NCBI RefSeq assembly: GCF_036188265.1
Contig: NZ_CP108093.1
Location: 1,736,001 to 1,800,000, forward strand
DNA from: Streptomyces sp. NBC_00247
GTDB taxonomy: Bacteria > Actinomycetota > Actinomycetes > Streptomycetales > Streptomycetaceae
DNA length: 64,000 nt
Direction: 5' to 3'
Shown: positions 39,690 to 50,153 of the stretch, one piece after another
Layout of the letters: each line of letters starts with the position of its first letter
How positions within the stretch are numbered: the stretch's first letter is position 1
The notes under the pieces: generated by a model
Told to the model about the DNA's origin: nothing
The model's database searches: none
What the model saw: only the letters and a program-made list of their open reading frames with translations
Program-made: the position numbers and the translations under genes

Positions 39690-41318
39690 ATGGACAGACG
39701 TGCACTGATGCTGGCGACCGGCGGACTCCTGGGTGGCGTCGGTACCGCCCAGGTGGTGGCGGGGCCGTCGGCCGTAGCCGCCGAAGCGGACGCCACGGCC
39801 GGCCCGCTCTTCGACGTACGGCTCTACGGGGCGGTCGGAGACGGCGTCGCCGATGACACCCCGGCCTTCCACCGGGCACTGGCCGACGCCCGGGCAGTGC
39901 CGGGAGGCGGGGCAACGCTGTTGGTGCCGGCGGGCAGCTACCCACTCGGGGAGTCGTTGCTGCTCGGTCCCGGTATGAGCGTGCGCGCGTACGGAGCCCG
40001 GTTGTTCCGGACCGGCAACACCTCGGCCCTGGTCAAGAACTACACGACCGGCATGCCCGCGGTCGGCGGGTACGCGGGAGCCGGGAACATATCCGTCTTC
40101 GGCGGCACCTGGGACATGCGTGGCAGTACCTTCACCTCGACATGCCCGGCCTTCGTCTTCACTCACGCCGAAGGCCTCACCATCCGTGACGCTGCCGTCC
40201 TCGGCGTTCCCGAAGCGCACGCCGTCGAGATCAACGCGATGCGTCGGGTCAGGATCATCGACTGCCTCTTCGACGGCGTGTACGTGGCACCCGGTACGCC
40301 CACCGTGCCGAACCGACACGAGGCCGTGCAAATCACCGGTGCCACCAACGCGAACAACCTGCCGGCACCCGACTACGACGGTACTTCCTGTGAGGACGTG
40401 CTGATTTCCGGCTGCACCGTGCGCAACTCCTCCGCCGTCCTTGCCCCCTACGACGCCCTGTGCGGCGATCACTACGTCGCTTCGTCCGACGCCCCCCGCC
40501 CTCTGCACCGAAACATCCGCGTTCTGGGGAACCGGGTGGAGAGCAGCGGCGCGTACGGCATTCGCGCCACCGATTGGCAGCAGTCGGTGATCTCCGGGAA
40601 CACGATCGACTCTGCGGCGGTCAACGGCATCTACGTCACTTCCGGTTCCGGTAACCCCCTGAAGGACATCGCGGTGACCGGCAACACCATCCGCGGCACC
40701 GGGTCGGGTGGCGCGATCGTGGTGTCCAACAGTGGCACGGGCCGGAACAGTTCGGTGGTCGTCAGCGACAACATCGTCCGTGAGGTGGCCGGCGAGACGG
40801 GTATCTACATCGGCCAGAGCGACGGCGCTTCGGTCACCGGCAACATCATCGCCACGACCCGCCACCCGACCGGCGGCAACGCCCAGGGAATCCAGCTCCA
40901 GGGCTCCCCGAACGCATTGGTCACCGGCAACCACGTGTCGGACGTCGAGGGTGACGGCATCGGCGTCGACAGCGCCTCGACCGGGGTATTGGTCGCCCAG
41001 AACACCGTGCTGAACGCGGCACGCAACGGCATCGCCATCGCCTCCTCCGACGTCGCGGTGCGCGACAACCGGGTCACCGGGGCAGGCACCTCGGGTCTGG
41101 CGGGCACCTACGCCATCCGCATCGGCGGCAACGCGGTGAACGTGTCCTGCCAGGGCAACGTGTCCCGACCGAGTGGCGGCACGGGCGCCGAGGCGGGCAT
41201 CGGCGTGATGGCGGGCAGCCAGGCTGCCTGGATAACCGGCAACGACATGCGCGGCTGGGGCACCGCGGCGGTCCTCGACCTGGCCTCCGGGACTGTGGCG
41301 TCCAACAATCCCGGCTGA
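39690..41318 (+). CDS. Secreted right-handed beta-helix protein (pectate lyase/GH28-like fold)
   Basis: A 542-aa protein. The N-terminus DRRALMLATGGLLGGVGTAQ is a signal sequence with an RR pair, ending near VAAEA. The phage tailspike/pectin lyase-type start follows: FDVRLYGAVGDGVADDTPAF, then ~15 beta-helix coils each with a GNxI or similar turn (VLGNRVESSGAYGI, ISGNTIDSAAVNGIYV, VTGNTIRGTGSGGAI, VTGNHVSDVEGDGI). This repeat fits polysaccharide lyases, epimerases or tailspike depolymerases; active residues cannot be named. It is convergent with the phosphoesterase gene. Confidence 0.83.
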   Translation: MDRRALMLATGGLLGGVGTAQVVAGPSAVAAEADATAGPLFDVRLYGAVGDGVADDTPAFHRALADARAVPGGGATLLVPAGSYPLGESLLLGPGMSVRAYGARLFRTGNTSALVKNYTTGMPAVGGYAGAGNISVFGGTWDMRGSTFTSTCPAFVFTHAEGLTIRDAAVLGVPEAHAVEINAMRRVRIIDCLFDGVYVAPGTPTVPNRHEAVQITGATNANNLPAPDYDGTSCEDVLISGCTVRNSSAVLAPYDALCGDHYVASSDAPRPLHRNIRVLGNRVESSGAYGIRATDWQQSVISGNTIDSAAVNGIYVTSGSGNPLKDIAVTGNTIRGTGSGGAIVVSNSGTGRNSSVVVSDNIVREVAGETGIYIGQSDGASVTGNIIATTRHPTGGNAQGIQLQGSPNALVTGNHVSDVEGDGIGVDSASTGVLVAQNTVLNAARNGIAIASSDVAVRDNRVTGAGTSGLAGTYAIRIGGNAVNVSCQGNVSRPSGGTGAEAGIGVMAGSQAAWITGNDMRGWGTAAVLDLASGTVASNNPG

Positions 41319-41335
41319 GGCGGCCGAGTTTTCCG

Positions 41336-41368
41336 GGGCCGGGCGGGGCGTCGCACCCCGCCCGGCCC
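41336..41368. terminator. Bidirectional terminator
   Basis: gggccgggcgggg (41336-41348) and ccccgcccggccc (41356-41368) form a perfect 13-bp stem with a 7-nt loop between convergent genes ending at 41318 and 41394. Confidence 0.8.
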
Positions 41369-41393
41369 GCGCCCCAGCCCCGCCCCGCCCCAA

Positions 41394-43439
41394 TCAGGCG
41401 TTCATGAACTGGTCCACCCGCAGCGCCCGGTCGACGATGCGTACGTCGCCGAGGGTGCCGTGGAAGACCTGGCTGACGTTCCCGGCCCACTGGTAGCCGC
41501 CGACCAGGAACGGCTGGTGCAGCGAGGCCAGGCCGACCGCCTTCGAGGTGGGGTTGCGGCCCTCCTCGCAGCCGTTCACGTAGAGCTTGCTGACCTTGCC
41601 GTCGTTGACGACGGCGACGTGCCACCACTCCTGCTGCCGGAGCAGGTGGCTCCACGCGGTGGTCGCTCCGTCCGTGTTGAGCGGGTAGGCGTTCCACTGG
41701 ATCTCCAGGGACCCGCTGAGCCCCAGCGTCATGACCGGCTCGTCGGCGGTCGACCCCGGGCCGTTCTTCCCGGCCTCCGCCGCGGTCCCGGCGCGGCTGA
41801 GCATCGAGGACCAGCCGTTGCGGCCGCCGTTCCAGTCGGCGGGCACCTTGAAGAAGAGCTCGATGGTGTAACCGTGCGGGAACGTCTCCGCGTTGACCGG
41901 TGCCTTGTCGACGGTACGGAGGTAGGCGCCGGCCACCGGGTTGCCCTGGCCCGCGAAGACGAGGCCGCCGTGTCCGGGCTGGTCGGGGTGGTGGTCGCCG
42001 GTCCAGGTCAGCGCGTTCGCGGCGGCGCCCGGTACCTGCTGGAGGACGAGGTCGTTGCCGTGGCCCGACTGGTCCTGGACGACCGTACCGGCGGGCAGGC
42101 TGCCGCCCTCGGCGCCCGAGCCGTCGAACCGCCAGTACGCGAGGGTGCCGGGGACCAGCATCCGCCGGGCGGCACGGGGGCCGCGCTCCGCGACCGGGGC
42201 GAAACCGGCGAAACGCTCGTCGAAGTCGATGTCCATGGAGAAGTAGTCGACCGGGGAGGTCAGTTCGATCTCCTTGGCGGCGGCCGCGTTCAGCTCGTCC
42301 TCGGCCGCGCGCTCCCGCATCCACGGCGAGAACGTGGCGATGTCGATCCGGCCCCGGTTGAGGTCGAAGCGGTACGAGCGCAGCATGCCGGAACCGCCGT
42401 AGTAGCGGTCCTGGTAGTTGGTGATGTGCAGGTGCACGTCGTTGCCGGCGCTGTTCTTCTTCACGGTCGAGCCGGGCGGCCAGTAGTGGCCGTTCAGGGT
42501 GAGGAAGATCTGGTCGTTGTCCTTGATCAGCCCGTCCCACATCTGCTGCCCGTACGCCGAGAGGTCGGCGGAGCCGTCGTCGTACGAGCCGACGATCTCG
42601 TGGGTCGTCACGATCACCGGGAGGGCCGGGTTCTCCCTGATGACGGTGTTGGCCCAGGCGAACCCGGCGTCCGACATGCGCCAGTCGAGGGAGAGCACCA
42701 TCCAACGTCGGCCGCCCGCGCGGAAGATGTGGCTGGTGTGGTAGCCGTCGGGGCTGGAGGAATGGTACGCGGGCGACTTCTTGGCCCGCGCCGGGCCGAA
42801 CGTGTCCAGGTACGGGGTCCGGCCCCGCTGGTCGTCCCCGCCGACGTCGTGGTTTCCCGCCAGCACGCCGTACGCGGCGCCCGCGTCGTCGAGCATGTCG
42901 AACACCTTGGTCACGGCGGCGAACTCCTCGGCGTGACCGTTGTTGGTCACGTCGCCGAGGTGGGCGAGGAAGACGATGTTCTCGTCGTTTCCACCGGCCC
43001 GCCCGGCCGGGTCGAGGACGTATCGGAAGGACGCCTCCATCGGAGCCGGGTGGATCCGGTCGATGTCGAACATGTACTGGGTGTCGGGCATCACGACGAA
43101 GGTGAACCGCGGGCTCTCCGGGTCCGGGCTCCATGTGCCGCGCTTGCCGCGCCCGGTCTTCTTGCCGTCGTCGTGCGCGCCGGAGTACGCGTCCGCGTGC
43201 GCGTCGGACGCGCCCGAGGCGAAGGCCGGCGTCGCGCCGAGCAGCCCCGTCGCGGTCGCCGCGGCCCCCGCGCCGAGGACACCGGCGCCGCGCAGGAAGG
43301 TGCGCCGGCTGCCGGCCGCCGGCCCCTCGCCGTCGAGGTCCGCGGTGCGCGGACAGCCGCAGCCGGCCGAGTGCGCGGCCGCTTCCGTCAGCAGGTTCCG
43401 CTCCGGGGCGTCGGGGCTGCCGTCAGGGGTGGTGTGCAT
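41394..43439 (-). CDS. Tat-exported metallophosphoesterase with C-terminal LamG-like domain
   Basis: A 681-aa protein. The Tat motif is SRRTFLRGAGVLGAGAAA near residues 44-61. The phosphoesterase core (about 110-370) has FVVMPDTQYMFD, AHLGDVTNNG, VLAGNHDVGG, VTTHEIVG and LNGHYWPPG, i.e. the Asp, Asp/Gly, Asn-His and His metal ligands, though the last motif reads GHYW rather than GHxH. The C-terminal ~230 residues (from MLVPGTLAYWRFDGSG) form a concanavalin-like LamG domain ending DVRIVDRALRVDQF. Secreted phosphodiesterase/monoesterase activity is likely; substrate unknown. ATG 43439 has GGGAG upstream. Confidence 0.87.
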   Translation of the reverse strand: MHTTPDGSPDAPERNLLTEAAAHSAGCGCPRTADLDGEGPAAGSRRTFLRGAGVLGAGAAATATGLLGATPAFASGASDAHADAYSGAHDDGKKTGRGKRGTWSPDPESPRFTFVVMPDTQYMFDIDRIHPAPMEASFRYVLDPAGRAGGNDENIVFLAHLGDVTNNGHAEEFAAVTKVFDMLDDAGAAYGVLAGNHDVGGDDQRGRTPYLDTFGPARAKKSPAYHSSSPDGYHTSHIFRAGGRRWMVLSLDWRMSDAGFAWANTVIRENPALPVIVTTHEIVGSYDDGSADLSAYGQQMWDGLIKDNDQIFLTLNGHYWPPGSTVKKNSAGNDVHLHITNYQDRYYGGSGMLRSYRFDLNRGRIDIATFSPWMRERAAEDELNAAAAKEIELTSPVDYFSMDIDFDERFAGFAPVAERGPRAARRMLVPGTLAYWRFDGSGAEGGSLPAGTVVQDQSGHGNDLVLQQVPGAAANALTWTGDHHPDQPGHGGLVFAGQGNPVAGAYLRTVDKAPVNAETFPHGYTIELFFKVPADWNGGRNGWSSMLSRAGTAAEAGKNGPGSTADEPVMTLGLSGSLEIQWNAYPLNTDGATTAWSHLLRQQEWWHVAVVNDGKVSKLYVNGCEEGRNPTSKAVGLASLHQPFLVGGYQWAGNVSQVFHGTLGDVRIVDRALRVDQFMNA

Positions 43440-43582
43440 GCGTGCTCCCAGCGAAAAGAAGTGGATGCTCGCACGCTAGAAAGGCCACGGGTGCGGGCGG
43501 ATGTCGCACCGGCGACCGTCCGCCCAACACTCCGACAACTCCGCGACCGCCCTGACCTGGGACGGAGCCTCCCGATACAGCC

Positions 43583-45703
43583 CTACAACTCCACCTCGGC
43601 CCAGATGATCTTCGCGTCGTGGGTGTAGCGGGTGCCCCAGCGGGAGGCGAGCTGGGACATGATGAAGAGGCCTCGGCCGCCCTCGTCGCCGACCCGGGCG
43701 TGCCGCAGATGGGGGGCGACGAGACTGGCGTCGCGGACCTCGCAGGTGAGGGTGTGGGTACGGACCAGTCGCAGGGACAGCGGCGGGGTGCCGTAGCGCA
43801 CGGCGTTGGTGACCAGCTCGCTGACGATGAGTTCGACCGCGTACAGCGCGTCCTTGGGGACTTTCCACTCGGCGAGGTGCGTGCGGGCCACGGTCCGTGC
43901 CTTCGCCGGGGCCCCCGGGTCGTCGTCGAGCTCGACGGTGACCACCTGGGCGGGGCTGACCTCCATGGGCCGGGCGAGGAGCAGTACCGCGCCTTCCGGG
44001 TGGGCGATGGGCGGGTAGTTGTACGTGATGGCGTCGCCGATCTCCCGCAGGTCCCGGTCGGGCGGCGAGAGCACCTCGTCCACCGGGCGCAGGCCGGGGC
44101 GGTCGCGCAGGTTGCTGCCGCCGCTGTGCATGACCAGGAGGCTGCCCGGCTCCAGCTCGATCTCGGCGGTGACGAAGGGGGTGCCCTCGGTCGCGGAGAG
44201 CGGCGACCCCTCGGGCAGGTCGAAGAGGAGCGGGGTGCCGTCCGGGCGGACGATGTGGGGGGTCGGCTGGCCGGCCCGGGCCACCGTCCAGAGCCGGGTG
44301 AAGGGGTCGTACTCCCCGTACAGGCACGTCGCCCTGAGGGGACGGTGGCGCAGGGCGTCGCCGACGGGGAGGGCGGCGCGCTCCTCGGCGAGCTGGACGG
44401 CGATGTCGTTGAGGCGGGCGAGCAGTTCCTCGGGCGAGAGGTCGAGGGCGGCGAGCGCGCGGACGGCGGTGCGCAGTTGGCCCATGGTCGTCGCGGTCTG
44501 GACGCCATGGCCGTCGACCCGGCCGACGACGAGGGCGGTCCGTCCGCCGGAGAGGGAGATGGTGTCGAACCAGCTGCCGCTGTTGCGCCCGGGCAGATAG
44601 ACGTGAGCGGTGTCGACGGCGATGGGGGACGTCGGCCCCGAGGGCAGCAGTCTGCGCTGGACGGTGGAGGCGACGGTGTGGTCGCGTTCGTAGCGCCGCG
44701 CGTTGTCGACGCTCAGCGCGGTGTGCGCGGCGAGCGTCACCCCGAACGCGAGGTCGCCCTCGTCGTACGGCTCGCTTCCGGCGCACCGGTAGAAGCTGAC
44801 CACGCCGAGCGCGGTGCCGCGCAGTGCCAGCGGCGCCACGATCAGCGAGTGCGACCCGAACTTCGCGATGGACTCGGCCCGGTCGGGGTCCGTCTCGTAC
44901 CAGGGCAGGTCGGGGGTGAGCTGCACCAGGCGGGGGCGGAGGTCGCCGAGCGAGAGGGAGTACGGGGTCGGGTGCGGCATCTCCCGTACGTCGCCCACCG
45001 GATGGGCGGCCCCGCCCATGCCGAGAGGGCCCCGGAACGCGATGCGGCGCAGCGGGGCGCCCCGGGCGGGCGGGCCTGCGAGGGCGTCGGCGCCTCGCAG
45101 GACGTCGTCCACGATCTCGACGACGGCGATGTCGGCGAACCCGGGGACCAGCGCCATGACCAGCTCCTCGCAGGTGACGGCGAGGTCGAGGGACTGGCCG
45201 ACGCGTTCGCGTACGGCGTCGAGGGCCGCGGCGCGGGCGGAGTTGCGTTCCTGGGCGGTGATGTCCGCGGCCAGCACGAGCAGTGCCGCCGGTCCCGGAC
45301 CGGAGGCGTCCGGCAGTGCGGCGGTGTCCGTGTCGGCGGCCAGCGGGTGGAAGGCGACGGCGAAGGTGCGGTCGGTGCCGGCCGGGTCGGTGCGGTACGC
45401 CCTTGCGACGCCGACGCCCTCGCTCCGGTCGGTCGCGGACGGGGCGGCCGAGGAGCGCTCCGGGGTGCCGGGTTCGAGGGCGCGCACCGCCGCGTCGGGG
45501 TCCTCCAGCCGGAACACGTCGGTCAGGAGCCGTCCGACCACCTGGTCCGGGGCCTCGCCGAAGGTCAGCGCGCCGGCCCGGACGATGCGCAGGTCCCGGT
45601 CGACCACGTACGTGCGGATGACGGGGGCGGTCACGAGGGCGTGCAGCAGGGCGGGGGGAGCCGGGTCCGGGGGAACCGCAGACGGCAGGTCGTCGTCCGG
45701 CAC
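43583..45703 (-). CDS. PAS/GAF/SpoIIE-type phosphatase with C-terminal histidine-kinase-like ATPase
   Basis: About 706 aa from GTG 45703. The order is: PAS-like (VVDRDLRIVRAGALTF), GAF (VCEELVMALV... and IVAPLALRGTALGVVSFYR), a SpoIIE/PP2C domain (AHVYLPGRNSGSWFDTISL, VVGRVDGHGVQTATTMGQLR, LLVMHSGGSNLRDRPG), and a C-terminal HATPase (ALYAVELIVSELVTNAVRYG, EGGRGLFIMSQLASRWG) of the anti-sigma type. Such proteins act on anti-anti-sigma factors in sigma-B-like networks; the usual phosphatase Asp in VGRVDGHG is present. In-frame codons extend upstream to 45937, so the start could be earlier. Confidence 0.83.
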   Translation of the reverse strand: MPDDDLPSAVPPDPAPPALLHALVTAPVIRTYVVDRDLRIVRAGALTFGEAPDQVVGRLLTDVFRLEDPDAAVRALEPGTPERSSAAPSATDRSEGVGVARAYRTDPAGTDRTFAVAFHPLAADTDTAALPDASGPGPAALLVLAADITAQERNSARAAALDAVRERVGQSLDLAVTCEELVMALVPGFADIAVVEIVDDVLRGADALAGPPARGAPLRRIAFRGPLGMGGAAHPVGDVREMPHPTPYSLSLGDLRPRLVQLTPDLPWYETDPDRAESIAKFGSHSLIVAPLALRGTALGVVSFYRCAGSEPYDEGDLAFGVTLAAHTALSVDNARRYERDHTVASTVQRRLLPSGPTSPIAVDTAHVYLPGRNSGSWFDTISLSGGRTALVVGRVDGHGVQTATTMGQLRTAVRALAALDLSPEELLARLNDIAVQLAEERAALPVGDALRHRPLRATCLYGEYDPFTRLWTVARAGQPTPHIVRPDGTPLLFDLPEGSPLSATEGTPFVTAEIELEPGSLLVMHSGGSNLRDRPGLRPVDEVLSPPDRDLREIGDAITYNYPPIAHPEGAVLLLARPMEVSPAQVVTVELDDDPGAPAKARTVARTHLAEWKVPKDALYAVELIVSELVTNAVRYGTPPLSLRLVRTHTLTCEVRDASLVAPHLRHARVGDEGGRGLFIMSQLASRWGTRYTHDAKIIWAEVEL

Positions 45704-47363
<1,660 letters not shown>

Positions 47364-47725
47364 ACGGCCTCGCCCGGAGCCGGACGCCCCGCGCGTCCAC
47401 GGGCTCCTGAAAAGAGGCCTTCCCGAGGACCCGTCAGGCGTACGAGCACTCGCGGCATGTGGCTTCCGGACTTTCGGCGGCGGAACCCCGGAAGCCGCAT
47501 CCGGCGACCCCCTGAGGGACCACCCGCCACTTCTTACGCTCTGATGACCGAGACCACACCCGTTCGGGTGAATTCCCGTGCGAGACTGTCTCCTCCGGCA
47601 CCCAAGAGTCGGCTGGTTCCTGTGGGTTGCCCCGTATCGCGGAGGCGTCGTACGACCACGCCCCAGGTTGAACCCCGACCGACGGATCGCCGTTATCTCT
47701 CTCATCATCCTCGGGGAAATCACAC
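47364..47725. other. Gap between terpene synthase and PGRP genes
   Basis: Holds the hairpin at 47461-47496, a short palindrome cacccgttcgggtg (about 47559-47572), and an AT-richer tail (tcgccgttatctctctcatc) near 47690-47709 that could carry the PGRP gene's promoter. Nothing else can be supported. Confidence 0.35.
47461..47496 (+). terminator. Hairpin after the terpene synthase gene
   Basis: ggcttccgg (47461-47469) pairs with ccggaagcc (47488-47496) along 9 bp, about 100 nt after the stop. The remainder of the 362-bp gap before the next gene is without a recognisable frame. Confidence 0.5.
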
Positions 47726-50074
47726 GTGAGATCAAAGCGCAGAGTATGGGCCACGGCTGCCGTCGCGACGGCAGCCGTGGCGGGTGTTCTCGTGTTCCAG
47801 GGAGTCACCGGCACCGACGGCGCCGACGGGGGCGTGGACGCCAAGTCCGCCCCGGCGCGGGTCGACGTGCACGAGAACGAGCTCAAGGTGTCGGCGGACG
47901 GGACCACCGCTGACCTCACGCAGAAGGAAGCCGCGCCCTTCAGCCTGCTGGGCGTCACCTGGACGGATCCGGCGGCCAAGGTCTCCGGCACCGTCGAGGC
48001 CCGCACCCGCTCGGTGGCGACCGGCGAGTGGACCGGCTGGCTGCCGCTGGCGACCGACGTGGACGGGCGCACCGAGACCGGTCAGCCCGGCGTGCGGGGC
48101 ACCACCGAGCCGCGCTGGGTCGGGGCGTCGAACGGTGTGGAGGTCCGGGTGACCTCCCGGGGCACGTCGTCCGCCGGCCTGCCCGCCGGTCTCCGCCTGG
48201 ACACCGTCGATCCCGGCACCTCCGGGTTCGACGCGGAGACCGCCGCGTACGCGCAGGACGTGAAGGAAGGTCTCACCGAGGACGGCGAGAGCGAGGAGCC
48301 CACCCCGGCGGACACCGCGTCGGCCCCGGAGACCCCGGAGACCCCCGAGCCCACGGCGACGGGAGACACCTCGGGCTCCGGCGGGCTGACCGGCTCGGAC
48401 TCCGGCGAGCCGACGGCGACCCCGACGGCGACCCCGACGACGGCGGCGCCCACGACCCCGGCGCCGACCGCGACCACTCCGTCCCCGACCACCCCGGCTC
48501 CGTCCGCGACGACGGCCTCTCCTTCGCCGACGCTGACGCCCGGACCGGTGTCCACGATGCCGAAGCCGCCGATCGTCGGCCGGGCGGGCTGGGGCGCGGA
48601 CGAGAGCCTCAACGACGAGGCGCCGGAGTACACGACCTCCGTCAAGGCCGTCTTCGTGCACCACACCGCGCAGACCAACGACTACTCCTGTGCGGACTCC
48701 CCCGCCATCATGCGGAGCCTGCACGCCTTCCACGTCCGGTCGAACGGCTGGAAGGACCTGGGCTACAACTTCATCGTCGACAAGTGCGGGACCATCTTCG
48801 AGGGCCGCAAGGGCGGTGTCGACAAGCCGGTGTTCGGCGCCCACACCTACGGCTTCAACCGTGAGACGGCCGGTATCGCGGTCATCGGCATGTACACCGA
48901 CACCAAGGCCGCGACCGCCGCGACCACGGCGGTGGCCCGGCTCGCCGCGTGGAAGCTCGGCCAGTACAAGGGCGACCCGGCCGGGAAGACGACGCTGGTG
49001 GCCGGCGCGACCCAGAAGAGCGGCACCGGCATCTCGTACACCGCCGGGGAGACCTACACCTTCAACCAGATCTCCGGTCACCGCGACGGCTTCAACACCG
49101 AGTGCCCCGGCACCGCGCTCTACGGGCAGTTGGGCGCGATCCGTACCGCCGCGGCGGGTCCGGTCACCGGACTGGCCGTCTCCTCGGTCACCGGGAGCAG
49201 CACCTCGGGCTCGACGACGTACACGCAGTCGGGCGTGAAGGTCGCCTGGACGGCCACCACCCCGTCCGCGCTGATCTCCAGGTACGAACTGCTGGTGGAC
49301 GGCAAGGTCGTCGCGACCACGAACGGCTCCACCACCTCCGCCACGGCGACGCTCGCCCTCGGCACCCACAAGGTGCAGGTCCGCGCCACGCACGCGTCGG
49401 GCAAGGTGTCGGCGCCCTCGGCCGCCGCGACGGTGGTCGCCGAGAAGACGGCCCCCGCCTTCACCACCAAGCCCTCACTGGCGCTGAGCGCAGGTACGGT
49501 CAACACCACGGCCGTCCCCGTCACGTTGAAGTGGAAGGCCGCGGACGGGATCGCGCTCAAGGAGGTCCGGCTCACCGCACCGGCGGCGAAGACCTACCCG
49601 GCGACGACGACCAGCGCCGCCCAGACCGCCAAGCCGGGTGTGCCGACGACGTGGAAGATGACGGCGTACGACCGCGCGGGCAACACCGCCGCCGCCTCGG
49701 TGATCGGTACCCCGGTGATCCTCCAGGAGACCTCCACCACCCGGACGGGGACGTGGACGGCGAAGTCCTCGACGAGCTACCTCGGCGGGAAGTCGTACTC
49801 CAGCAGCGCCAAGAACGCGAGCATGACGTGGACGTTCACCGGCCGTTCGGCCGCGCTCGTCGTCTCGCGCGCCTCGACCTCGGGGCAGGTGTACGTCTAC
49901 GTGGACGGGAAGAAGACGGCCACGGTGGACCTGAAGTCCACCACCACCAAGTACCGCGACGCGATCTGGACGACCACCTGGCCGGCCGCCGCCAAGCACA
50001 CGGTGAAGCTGGTCGTGGTCGGCACGAGCGGCCGGCCCGCCATCACCACGGACGGGCTGGTCTACCTCAAGTAG
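47726..50074 (+). CDS. Secreted PGRP-type N-acetylmuramoyl-L-alanine amidase with linker and C-terminal Ig-like domains
   Basis: A 782-aa protein. GTG start; signal peptide VWATAAVATAAVAGVLVF. A ~150-residue N-terminal region follows (beta-rich, GVTWTDPAAKVSGTVEARTR), then a Thr/Pro/Ala linker (residues ~190-275). The PGRP domain (~286-470) has GRAGWGADESLNDE, VKAVFVHHTAQTNDY, DLGYNFIVDKCGTIFEGRKGG and ISGHRDGFNTECPG, i.e. both zinc His. The last ~300 residues look like repeated FN3/Ig-type beta domains (SRYELLVDGKVVATTNG, ALKEVRLTAPAAKTYPA). It probably digests peptidoglycan outside the cell. Confidence 0.9.
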   Translation: MRSKRRVWATAAVATAAVAGVLVFQGVTGTDGADGGVDAKSAPARVDVHENELKVSADGTTADLTQKEAAPFSLLGVTWTDPAAKVSGTVEARTRSVATGEWTGWLPLATDVDGRTETGQPGVRGTTEPRWVGASNGVEVRVTSRGTSSAGLPAGLRLDTVDPGTSGFDAETAAYAQDVKEGLTEDGESEEPTPADTASAPETPETPEPTATGDTSGSGGLTGSDSGEPTATPTATPTTAAPTTPAPTATTPSPTTPAPSATTASPSPTLTPGPVSTMPKPPIVGRAGWGADESLNDEAPEYTTSVKAVFVHHTAQTNDYSCADSPAIMRSLHAFHVRSNGWKDLGYNFIVDKCGTIFEGRKGGVDKPVFGAHTYGFNRETAGIAVIGMYTDTKAATAATTAVARLAAWKLGQYKGDPAGKTTLVAGATQKSGTGISYTAGETYTFNQISGHRDGFNTECPGTALYGQLGAIRTAAAGPVTGLAVSSVTGSSTSGSTTYTQSGVKVAWTATTPSALISRYELLVDGKVVATTNGSTTSATATLALGTHKVQVRATHASGKVSAPSAAATVVAEKTAPAFTTKPSLALSAGTVNTTAVPVTLKWKAADGIALKEVRLTAPAAKTYPATTTSAAQTAKPGVPTTWKMTAYDRAGNTAAASVIGTPVILQETSTTRTGTWTAKSSTSYLGGKSYSSSAKNASMTWTFTGRSAALVVSRASTSGQVYVYVDGKKTATVDLKSTTTKYRDAIWTTTWPAAAKHTVKLVVVGTSGRPAITTDGLVYLK

Positions 50075-50096
50075 TGCCCGTACGGCGCCACATGTG

Positions 50097-50139
50097 ACAG
50101 CGCGCCCCGGCCGGTGGTCCACCGGCCGGGGCGCGCTGT
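50097..50139. terminator. 21-bp-stem bidirectional terminator
   Basis: acagcgcgccccggccggtgg-type left arm (50097-50117; first 20 nt acagcgcgccccggccggtg) is perfectly complementary to 50119-50139, with a 1-3 nt loop. It lies between the convergent PGRP gene and the formylglycine-generating enzyme gene. Confidence 0.85.
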
Positions 50140-50153
50140 CGTGGTGACGGCTC

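Noticed and set aside
39413..39796. 127-codon minus-strand frame upstream of the beta-helix gene
   Set aside because: It is antisense to the signal peptide of that gene and has no ribosome site or known motif.
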